Shown one piece after another: positions 51,211-58,595 of a stretch of DNA of 64,000 nucleotides. The notes under the pieces are model-generated. The model was given only the letters and a program-made list of their open reading frames with translations, did not search any database and was not told the origin of the DNA. Every line of letters begins with the position of its first letter. Position 1 is the stretch's first letter. The stretch comes from Shewanella halotolerans (lineage in GTDB: Bacteria; Pseudomonadota; Gammaproteobacteria; Enterobacterales; Shewanellaceae), in contig NZ_CP080417.1 of the NCBI RefSeq assembly GCF_019457535.1, positions 3,596,001-3,660,000 of the forward strand, in the 5' to 3' direction. Made by a program: the position numbers and the translations under genes.

Positions 51211-52179
51211 ATGAGCAGAACCAGATTGCTACATTTTTGTACACTGATTGCTTGTACGCTCCTGCTGAGCGCTTGCCAGCCTAAGCCCGAGGTGAGCAGC
51301 CTGGTCGCCGAACCCAGCTATGACGCCAGCCTCTCCTCCCAGGCCCGATATCTTTTGGTCAGCACCACGAGCAACAACCTACAGCTCTGGGATCTCACCA
51401 AGAAAGCGCTTAAATATCAGTGGATCCACGGCAAAGCGGGCGGCACGGCGATAGCCACAGCCCTGTCTGATAACCTGAAATATGCCGCCTCCCTCAGCCG
51501 CAACTCGGTGGCCCTGTGGAACATGGACGACGGCCAGCCCTTGGGATGGTGGTCATTGCCCGCCAACGGTCAGTGTCTGGCGCTGGCCGATAATGGTACC
51601 CTACTCATCGGCCTCACCGACGGCAGCGTCATGTCCCTCAATCACCAGACAGATACCCTGATCAAGTTTCTCGGCCACAGCGAGAAGGTCAACAGCGTCG
51701 CCCTGTCCGCCGACGGCCGCTGGGCACTGTCCGGCGGTAACGACAGTAAAGTCTTCCTCTGGCAGGCCAACACCGGCCAGCCCCTTCACCAGTGGCAGCT
51801 CCCCAGCCGGGTACTAGAGGTAAGCCTGAGTCAGGATGCCAGCCTGGCGTTTGCGGCCGACAGCACCAACAAGGCCGACATCTGGCAGACCCAGACCGGA
51901 AAACCTGTGTCGTCACTCAAAATAAAACGCCGCACAATGAACTTTTCCACCGCGCGCTTTACCAAAGATAACCAGACACTGCTAACGGGCACCCCCGCCA
52001 GAGAAGTGAGCGTTTGGCGGGTCGCCGATGGAAAAATGCGCGCCAACTGGCAAGTTACCCGTACCGAGCGTGCCCAAATCAAGGGCGCCGTTGTATACTC
52101 TGTGGCTGAAACCCTTAATGGGCAGATCATCAGCTTTAGCAGCAATGGCTTGCTGGAGACCTGGCCCAAGCCCGATTAA
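51211..52179 (+). CDS. WD40-repeat beta-propeller lipoprotein
   Basis: A 322-residue lipoprotein (lipobox LSAC, Cys22). The mature part is made of about 6-7 WD40-type blades: LLVSTTSNNLQLWDLTKKAL, SRNSVALWNMDDG, GHSEKVNSVALSADGRWALS, GGNDSKVFLWQANTG, ADIWQTQTGKPVSSL, TPAREVSVWRV. It would form a propeller on the periplasmic side of a membrane. BamB is another propeller lipoprotein, but this is not BamB by sequence. slyX follows within 17 bases, likely cotranscribed. Function unknown. Confidence 0.85.
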   Translation: MSRTRLLHFCTLIACTLLLSACQPKPEVSSLVAEPSYDASLSSQARYLLVSTTSNNLQLWDLTKKALKYQWIHGKAGGTAIATALSDNLKYAASLSRNSVALWNMDDGQPLGWWSLPANGQCLALADNGTLLIGLTDGSVMSLNHQTDTLIKFLGHSEKVNSVALSADGRWALSGGNDSKVFLWQANTGQPLHQWQLPSRVLEVSLSQDASLAFAADSTNKADIWQTQTGKPVSSLKIKRRTMNFSTARFTKDNQTLLTGTPAREVSVWRVADGKMRANWQVTRTERAQIKGAVVYSVAETLNGQIISFSSNGLLETWPKPD

Positions 52180-52195
52180 TAGAGGATTTAAATTG

Positions 52196-52405
52196 GTGCA
52201 ACTAGAACAACGAATCGAAGATCTTGAGATGAAACTGGCTTTTCAGGATGACACCATAGAGTCGCTGAACCAGCAGGTGATCAGGCTCAATGACCTGCTG
52301 GCGGACCAACAGGAAAAATTACGCCTGCTCACCAGCAAGCTCTCCCAGGTCGAACCCAGCAACATCGCCAGTCAGGCAGAAGAAACGCCACCTCCTCACT
52401 ATTAA
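52196..52405 (+). CDS. slyX: SlyX family protein
   Basis: A 69-residue coiled-coil protein. QLEQRIEDLEMKLAFQDDTI and LNQQVIRLNDLLADQQEKL match SlyX, and PPPHY at the C-terminus is the family tail. It starts at GTG 52196 (an adjacent TTG at 52193 is possible) with AGAGGA upstream. Its role is unclear; in other bacteria it sits near slyD and FKBP genes, and here the FKBP lipoprotein gene is two genes away. Confidence 0.9.
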   Translation: MQLEQRIEDLEMKLAFQDDTIESLNQQVIRLNDLLADQQEKLRLLTSKLSQVEPSNIASQAEETPPPHY

Positions 52406-52469
52406 ATCGATGCCGCGCTGGGCGCGGAGCCATTTGACGGAACTTGCTTTACAGAGGATCTGACCCGCT

Positions 52470-53879
52470 ATGCCACACCAAAGCAGCCCATACAACCGAG
52501 TCTCAAGACGACACCGCGCGGCGTTTGCCGGCGCGCTCTTGTCGCTCACCCTATCGGGCTGCGCCTTTAACAGCGTGTTCATCAGCTACCCCTCTCAGCT
52601 GGCACCGGTAAAGGCCGACCTCAGCAGGCAAGGCGATGCCGCCCTCTATCGACAGTTCGACGATGCCATCACGGGGCAAGATGGGCTGCTGTACGCCCAG
52701 GAGGCGGGGCGTATCGCCCAGATCACCGGCAACTTCGAGGCCAGCAAAGCCTATTATCAGCAGGCGGTCGATGCCTACCAGAAGTTTGATGAGCAGGCGG
52801 TGATCAGCGCATCCGACCTCGGCGCCACCGCCAGCAGCCTGTTTATCAACGACAATGTTATCCCCTATCGCGGCCCGGGTTATGAGCGCATCATGCTGCA
52901 CCAATATCAGGCCTTAAACTATCTCTTTAGCCGAGACAGTCAGGGGGCACTGGTGGAGGTCAGGCGCAGCAACGAGCTACAACAGAGCGAACAGGCCAGA
53001 TACCAGAAATCCCAGGCCTCGGTGCAGGCGATGGCCAACGGCACCATAGATGCCGAGGTCAATCGACTCGGGCAGGCGGCAGGCACCACCACAAGCTCCT
53101 TCCTCAACGCCTATAGTTACTACACCACAGGCTTGCTGCATGAGCTGCTGGGGGAAGAAAACGACGCCTTCATCGATTATCGCAAGGCGGCGCAGATAAG
53201 TCCTGATAACCCCTATCTGCAACAAGATCTGGTGCGTCTGGCCAAGAAACTGGCCATGCCACAATATGAAGAATTTAAGCGTCGTTGGGGCGACGCCAAG
53301 CTGGCAAAGGCGGGACAGGGCCAGGTGGTGGTCCTGCTCGAGCGGGGATTTGTCCCCGAGAAGCAAAGCTTTACCGTGCCTTTTCGCATTAGCGGCAACT
53401 GGCAGACAGCCTCACTGGCCACCTATGCCCCGGGCAGGGTAAGCGTGCCTCAAGGCGAGGTCATCGGCTTGGGCACTGTGCTGAATACGGCGCCACTCGC
53501 CAACATCGACGCACTGGCGATCACCGCCCTCAAGGAGGAGCTCCCCAGCGCCCTGTTTCGTCAGGCCGCGAGGATCTACGCCAAGTCTGAGATGGCCCGC
53601 AGCGTACGCAGTGAATCGAAGCGGCGCAAAGATGAGTTCGATGCCGGCGCCATCGCCATGCAGATCTTTAACGTGGTCACAGAGCAGGCCGACAGACGTA
53701 GCTGGCTGACCCTGCCCAAGCAGGCGCAGTTAGGACGTCGTTATCTGGATGCGGGCCAGTATCAGATCCGCCTGGGGCAGTCCCAGACGCAAGCGATTGA
53801 CGTACAAAGCGATAAAACCACATTAATTTGGATAATTGAGACTGGTAATTTCACCCGTTTTTATTCAATAATCATCTAA
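52470..53879 (+). CDS. COG3014-family lipoprotein
   Basis: A 469-residue lipoprotein (LTLSGC, Cys31). The N-terminal half has TPR-like helices (NFEASKAYYQQAVDAYQKFD, GLLHELLGEENDAFIDYRKA), a VEVRRSNELQQ segment and the C-terminal beta-rich domain ends ETGNFTRFYSI. It is the known upstream partner of lpoB in Vibrio and Shewanella, and is presumably linked to peptidoglycan synthase activation. It lies 25 bases before lpoB in one operon. Confidence 0.87.
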   Translation: MPHQSSPYNRVSRRHRAAFAGALLSLTLSGCAFNSVFISYPSQLAPVKADLSRQGDAALYRQFDDAITGQDGLLYAQEAGRIAQITGNFEASKAYYQQAVDAYQKFDEQAVISASDLGATASSLFINDNVIPYRGPGYERIMLHQYQALNYLFSRDSQGALVEVRRSNELQQSEQARYQKSQASVQAMANGTIDAEVNRLGQAAGTTTSSFLNAYSYYTTGLLHELLGEENDAFIDYRKAAQISPDNPYLQQDLVRLAKKLAMPQYEEFKRRWGDAKLAKAGQGQVVVLLERGFVPEKQSFTVPFRISGNWQTASLATYAPGRVSVPQGEVIGLGTVLNTAPLANIDALAITALKEELPSALFRQAARIYAKSEMARSVRSESKRRKDEFDAGAIAMQIFNVVTEQADRRSWLTLPKQAQLGRRYLDAGQYQIRLGQSQTQAIDVQSDKTTLIWIIETGNFTRFYSIII

Positions 53880-53904
53880 TCAAGACTAAGGAATCGGTAT
53901 TTTT

Positions 53905-54498
53905 ATGAAAAAATTCAACCTCATTTTTATCATCGCCGTGGCGATTGGCCTGGCGGGCTGTCAATCTAAGGTGCAGTACGGTGATGCAACTGAAGTCGAA
54001 ACCGTTAATGAAAACTTCGGTTCTACGGATCTTCAGGCAATCACTGCCAAGATGGTCGACAGCATGCTGAGCTTCCCGCCAGTGGTCGCCATGACAGCCA
54101 AAGATCGTCCCGTCATCTTCGTCGACAAGATCAAGAACAAGACCTCAGAGCATATCGACACCGAATCGGTTACCGACTCCATCAGCAACAAGCTGCTCCG
54201 CTCGGGTAAGTTCCGCTTCATCGACATGACTAAGGTCGACACGGTACGCAAGCAACTGGATTATCAAAACAATGCCGGCATGGTCGACCCATCGACCGCC
54301 ATCAACTTCGGCCGTCAGATCGGTGCTCAGTACATGCTGTACGGCAACCTGTCGAGCATAGTTAAGCAAGATGGCAGCACCAAGGATGTCTACTACAAGA
54401 TGACCATGCGCCTGATGGATCTGGAAACCGGGCTGATCGAATGGTCTGACGAGAAAGAGATCCGCAAGACCAAGTCGAAGTCTTTCCTCGGCATGTAA
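53905..54498 (+). CDS. lpoB: Penicillin-binding protein activator LpoB
   Basis: A 197-residue outer-membrane lipoprotein (GLAGC, Cys19). After a short linker the globular domain (about 60-195; RPVIFVDKIKNKTSEHIDTE, DSISNKLLRSGKFRFIDM, GAQYMLYGNLSSI) matches LpoB, which stimulates the synthase PBP1b across the peptidoglycan. A linker of about 30-35 residues is shorter than in E. coli. A terminator follows. Confidence 0.9.
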   Translation: MKKFNLIFIIAVAIGLAGCQSKVQYGDATEVETVNENFGSTDLQAITAKMVDSMLSFPPVVAMTAKDRPVIFVDKIKNKTSEHIDTESVTDSISNKLLRSGKFRFIDMTKVDTVRKQLDYQNNAGMVDPSTAINFGRQIGAQYMLYGNLSSIVKQDGSTKDVYYKMTMRLMDLETGLIEWSDEKEIRKTKSKSFLGM

Positions 54499-54513
54499 GC
54501 CAGCATCTGTTTT

Positions 54514-54542
54514 AAAAAAACCAGCCCAGCGCTGGTTTTTTT
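54514..54542 (+). terminator. lpoB terminator
   Basis: CCAGC / GCTGG stem with A and T tracts on both sides. Confidence 0.8.
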
Positions 54543-54740
54543 ATGCCTTGTCATCGGCTAGCAAACGCCTAAAGCAGGTGAAGGTACAGAATTTTTGTCG
54601 ATAAATTCTACTGCCGAGCGGTAGAGTCGGGTAGAATATGGCGGCCTTTGGCACTCATACTCGATGCGGCTATTTACCCGCCCCTTGACTGCCAGCCAAA
54701 CCGACAAGCCCTCGAGCATATAGAATAAGAAGGACCCATT

Positions 54741-57326
54741 TTGAGACTGTTTTCCCTGTGCGCTAGCCTCCTCCTCTGCCTCCTTATCGGCGCATGTCAA
54801 AGCACCTCCCCCGGCAGCAAACAGCGCAGCGAAAAGTCCCTCGGCATCAGCGCCAGTATCGCCAAGCAGCGCGCCAGCAGAGTCAGTCAGGTCAGCTACC
54901 AGCTACATCTCGACCTTACCCAGGCGAGGCACTTCAAGGGCGAGGCGCAGATCCAGTTTCAGTTAGCCGACACCCAGCAGGCCTTGAGCCTAGATCTGGA
55001 GCAGGCGCTCATCAGCCAACTTGTCATCAACGGCCAGAAACTATACCCCAACTATGATGGCCACAGGCTGGTGATCCCGGCCAGCCTGCTACAGGGCGGC
55101 GACAACCTGATAAAGGTGGACTTTAGCAGTCCCTACAGCCATGAAGACCAAGGGCTTATCGAGTTTATCGACCCCAAGGATGGTCTGCGCTATCTCTACA
55201 GCCATTTCCTGCCCTCCAGCGCCCAGACCCTGGCGCCGCAGTTTGATCAGCCAGATCTCAGGGCCAGCTATCGGCTGAGCGTGTTGGCGCCCAGCGACTG
55301 GCAAGTCGCCAGCGCGGCCAAGGTGCTGAGCCATCAGCCAATAAGCCAAAGCAGTCTTTGGCAGTTTATGCAGAGTGAGCCGGTCAGCCCCCATAACTTC
55401 TCCCTGCTCGCGGGGCCTTATCACACCTGGCAGAGTGAGGCCGAGGGCATAGCGCTGCAGCTGTTCGCCCGTCAGTCCCAGGCAGAGTCAATCGATGCCG
55501 AGACCTGGCTATCACAGACCCAGCAGGCCCTTAACTATTATCAGCAGCGCCTGGGCAGCAAGTACCCCTTCGGTCACTACACCCAGGCAATCGTGCCTCA
55601 CCTGCCGAGTGAATTTCGCGCCAGTCAGGCACAGACCAGCTTCGATGAGCGAAGCCTGCCTCAAGGCACGCCTCGCCGTGAGATCCTACGGGCATTGGCC
55701 GAGCAGTGGCTGGGCAATCTGGTCACCCTCAAGTGGTGGGATCAGCTCTGGCTCAATCAGAGCCTGGCCTATTTGGTTGCCGACGACGGCGAGGCCCAGC
55801 TGTTTGGCCCGACTCAGGCCGATGAGCAACAGAGTTTTATCCGCAGCCCCGAGCAGGTGGAGCAGCAGATCGCCAACAGCCTGGAGCTGTTTTCGCAAGA
55901 TCCCCTGCCGAGTCAAAACAAGGCGATCGCCCAACTCAATCAGCTGAAATTTATGCTGGGCGATACCAGCTTCTACCAGGGCATAGCTTATTATCTCGAA
56001 CATTTCGCCCTACAAAATGCCGACCTGAATGACTTTATTTCGAGCCTAGAGCAGGTTACCAAACAGCCCCTGAGCCAATGGAGCCAGGCGGCCTTTAAGC
56101 GCGCCGGCGTTAACCGCCTTGAGGCAGAATTCAGCTGCGCAGGCGATCGCATATCGCGCTTTGACCTCAAACAGCATAACGGCGATCTGGGAAGCACACA
56201 GAGGGTCAAGCTAGGTCTGTTTACCCTGGGGCGACATGGCCTGCACAAGAATCTGGTGAGCGAAGTCAATTACCAAGGCGCGAGCACCGAGGTCAAGCGC
56301 CTCAAGGGAGTGCGCTGTCCCGACTTGGTGTTTAGCAACTATCAGAACAAGGCCTATGTCAGGGTCAAGCTGGACAAGTCCTCCCTAGAGACGGCCCTCT
56401 TGCACCTTGGCAGCCTGGAAGAAGCCGATCTCAGGCGTATGCTGTGGCAATCCCTGTGGGAGTCTGTGCTGGCCGGCGAACTGCCCCTGCCCCGCTTTAT
56501 CGGCAGCGCCCTGGTGAACCTGCCAGCTGAAACCGATCCCCAGGTGCTGGTCAGTGCTCAAGACCAGCTTAAACAGGCCAAGGCCCTGCTGGAGCAGATG
56601 AGTCCCAATCAGCAGCGCTATAGCCGTCAGGCCCTCAACGCCATCGCTCAGATGAGCCTACGCCTGACCATAAGCAACAAGGCTGATCCCGCACTGCAAT
56701 CTCTATGGTTCGACAACTACCTGCACTTTGCCGTCAGTCATCAGGCTAAGAGTCACCTTGCTGCGCTGCTCGAGGAGAGTGAGTCACTGCCTGGCATCAC
56801 GCTCACACCAGAGCGCCGCTGGCAGATAATCACTCATCTTAATCGCTATGACTACCTGGGCAGCGAACGCCTGCTACTCAAGGAGAAACAGAAGGATAAT
56901 TCGACTACGGGGCAAGCGGCGGCGCTCGGCGCCCTGGTGGCCCGTCCCAGCGCCAAGGAAAAACGCCAGTGGTTCGAGCGTATCCAGGCCCACAGCAAGG
57001 AGAGCGATCCTCAGCTGCTGGCGAAATTAACTCAGGTGATGCGCCACCTATACCCCAGCGAGCAGAAGGCCCTGAGCCAGGCCAGCGCCGAGCAGCGTCT
57101 GGCAGAACTTGCCGAGGTGGACAAACGCAACAGCCAGGCATTCATGCAGAGCTACACGGCTAACCTGCTGCCCAGGAGCTGCAGTTACGCCAGCCTACTC
57201 AGGCTGCAGGCACTACTCGATAAACCAGAGGGCTATAGCCCAACGACCCTGAGAGGCATCAATCAGACCATAGCCGCCGAGCAAGAATGTATCCGGGTGC
57301 AAGAGGCGATGCAGCCAAATCCCTAA
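54741..57326 (+). CDS. Degenerate M1-aminopeptidase-like lipoprotein (pseudoenzyme)
   Basis: An 861-residue lipoprotein (LIGAC, Cys19) with the domain order of M1 (PepN-type) aminopeptidases: N-terminal beta saddle (about 45-230), thermolysin-like domain (about 240-470) and a long helical C-terminal domain. The catalytic parts are gone. Where M1 enzymes have HExxH-x18-E, residues 317-321 are RALAE and residue 340 is Gln, in the frame LAEQWLGNLVTLKWWDQLWL that otherwise matches perfectly. The GAMEN motif region is also lost (LPSEFRASQ, residues 288-296). It is full length with no stop or frameshift, so it is probably a scaffold or binding protein. It follows lpoB after a terminator; AAGGAC lies near its TTG start. 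Confidence 0.85.
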   Translation: MRLFSLCASLLLCLLIGACQSTSPGSKQRSEKSLGISASIAKQRASRVSQVSYQLHLDLTQARHFKGEAQIQFQLADTQQALSLDLEQALISQLVINGQKLYPNYDGHRLVIPASLLQGGDNLIKVDFSSPYSHEDQGLIEFIDPKDGLRYLYSHFLPSSAQTLAPQFDQPDLRASYRLSVLAPSDWQVASAAKVLSHQPISQSSLWQFMQSEPVSPHNFSLLAGPYHTWQSEAEGIALQLFARQSQAESIDAETWLSQTQQALNYYQQRLGSKYPFGHYTQAIVPHLPSEFRASQAQTSFDERSLPQGTPRREILRALAEQWLGNLVTLKWWDQLWLNQSLAYLVADDGEAQLFGPTQADEQQSFIRSPEQVEQQIANSLELFSQDPLPSQNKAIAQLNQLKFMLGDTSFYQGIAYYLEHFALQNADLNDFISSLEQVTKQPLSQWSQAAFKRAGVNRLEAEFSCAGDRISRFDLKQHNGDLGSTQRVKLGLFTLGRHGLHKNLVSEVNYQGASTEVKRLKGVRCPDLVFSNYQNKAYVRVKLDKSSLETALLHLGSLEEADLRRMLWQSLWESVLAGELPLPRFIGSALVNLPAETDPQVLVSAQDQLKQAKALLEQMSPNQQRYSRQALNAIAQMSLRLTISNKADPALQSLWFDNYLHFAVSHQAKSHLAALLEESESLPGITLTPERRWQIITHLNRYDYLGSERLLLKEKQKDNSTTGQAAALGALVARPSAKEKRQWFERIQAHSKESDPQLLAKLTQVMRHLYPSEQKALSQASAEQRLAELAEVDKRNSQAFMQSYTANLLPRSCSYASLLRLQALLDKPEGYSPTTLRGINQTIAAEQECIRVQEAMQPNP

Positions 57327-57471
57327 CATTGGTAGCTCTAGTCAGCCCCTCGTAAGCAGCATAGATAAAACAGGATAAGGGCCTAGTAGCGAAACATTTT
57401 TGGGTTATAGTGAGATAACAGACATTGGGACGTCTAGGTCTACAGGCCCTAGCATAAACAGGAGCAAGCCC

Positions 57472-57684
57472 ATGGGCATTTTTCAACTCGCCGCCATCGC
57501 TATCATAGGCGCCTTCGCCTTCGCCGCCTTTAAGGAACATAACAGGCGACAGGCCAGCGTAGACAACAGCGAAATTGATGCACTTAAGGCCGAGATAGAT
57601 AAACTCAAATCCCGCATCGCCACCCTAGAGAAAATAGTCACAGACAAGGCCTATCAGCTGGGTGACGAGATAGACAAGCTCTAG
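57472..57684 (+). CDS. Small membrane protein with coiled coil (PspB-like)
   Basis: A 70-residue protein. A membrane helix (residues 3-20, FQLAAIAIIGAFAFAAF) is followed by a charged coiled coil (SEIDALKAEIDKLKSRIATL, continuing EKIVTDKAYQLGDEIDKL). It resembles PspB, the partner of PspC in the phage-shock response, but no pspA, C or F is near. GGAG lies 7 bases before the ATG. Its stop codon is inside a perfect 8-bp hairpin (57678-57696). Confidence 0.72.
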   Translation: MGIFQLAAIAIIGAFAFAAFKEHNRRQASVDNSEIDALKAEIDKLKSRIATLEKIVTDKAYQLGDEIDKL

Positions 57685-57696
57685 CCTGGCTAGAGC
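57678..57696. repeat. Hairpin over a stop codon
   Basis: GCTCTAGC-CTG-GCTAGAGC, perfect 8-bp stem. It includes the TAG stop codon of the small membrane protein. Confidence 0.75.
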
Positions 57697-57700
57697 AAGA

Positions 57701-57752
57701 ATTAGCACCAATAAAAATGCCACCCTAGGGTGGCATTTTTATTGGTGCTAAT
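57701..57752. terminator. 52-bp perfect palindrome between convergent genes
   Basis: Two 26-base arms, exact reverse complements with no spacer. The core (AATGCCACCCT / AGGGTGGCATT) with adjacent T5 and A5 makes a strong bidirectional terminator; the outer ATTAGCACCAAT arm is extra and unusual. Confidence 0.92.
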
Positions 57753-57766
57753 CATGTCTTAACGCG

Positions 57767-58333
57767 TTATACGAAAAGCTCTTTGATGTTCTTCAAATCG
57801 CCCTTACCGTTGGCGATCTCCTCTGGCGACAGGCCAGAAACTTCGTGTGGGAACACCAACCAGTCTTCAGACTCGTGGATGAAGTAGTCAGGCTTCAAAG
57901 ATACCGCGGTATTTTTCGGCTTGTAATAAGGGCAGGCAATACGCACGTCGGTTGGCATGTTGAGGCGCATCAGCTCCGCCAGTTTCTCTTTCAGGGCGTG
58001 GATGCTGCGGCCAGAGTCGAACACATCATCAACAATCAGCAGGCCGTCATCGGCGTTGGCGTTCTCGACGATATAGTGCAGGCCATGTACCTTGATCTGC
58101 TTGCTCTGCTTATCGGTGCCAATGCCATAGTAAGAGGAGGTACGCACGGCGATATGGTCCGTCTCGACCTTCTTGAAATCGAAATATTCCTGGACTGCGA
58201 TCCCTATCGGGGCACCGCCACGCCATATGCCGACAATAAACTGTGGTCTAAAACCGCTCTCATAAACTTGCGCCGCTAGGCGAAAAGAATCTTCCAGCAA
58301 TTCCTGTGCGGTAATAAAGTGTTTCTCAGACAT
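57767..58333 (-). CDS. Purine phosphoribosyltransferase (hypoxanthine/xanthine type)
   Basis: A 188-residue type I PRTase. The PRPP loop is LLIVDDVFDSGRS (about residues 95-107) and the N-terminal FIVGIWRGGAPIGIAVQEYF carries the flap contacts. PHEVSGLSPEEIANGKGD near the end is unlike E. coli Hpt. It salvages a purine base to its nucleotide. The start at 58333 (MSEKHFIT) is preferred; 38 upstream codons are discounted. The substrate among hypoxanthine, xanthine and guanine cannot be set from sequence alone. Confidence 0.85.
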   Translation of the reverse strand: MSEKHFITAQELLEDSFRLAAQVYESGFRPQFIVGIWRGGAPIGIAVQEYFDFKKVETDHIAVRTSSYYGIGTDKQSKQIKVHGLHYIVENANADDGLLIVDDVFDSGRSIHALKEKLAELMRLNMPTDVRIACPYYKPKNTAVSLKPDYFIHESEDWLVFPHEVSGLSPEEIANGKGDLKNIKELFV

Positions 58334-58552
58334 CAGGCCGTCCCCATCTTGTTCTATTTGGTCTTTGAGAGGGAGGAAGGTAATCCATCGATTAGGCTTC
58401 GCCCCAAATCCAGCGTAGCACAAGGGGCGCGTATTGAACTTCAACACGACGACAATCGGCGCTGCAGGATTTGGAGCTGAATTTTATACTAAAAATTTCC
58501 CCCATGCAGAACTAAATAACGAAACTTGGACGGGGGATGCACTTTTAAAGGT

Positions 58553-58578
58553 AAAAAAGCCGCCTCGAGGGCGGCTTT
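58553..58578 (-). terminator. phoD terminator
   Basis: AAAGCCGCC / GGCGGCTTT stem with a 5-base loop, 18 bases past the PhoD stop codon. Confidence 0.8.
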
Positions 58579-58595
58579 ATCGGCTGAAAACAGGC

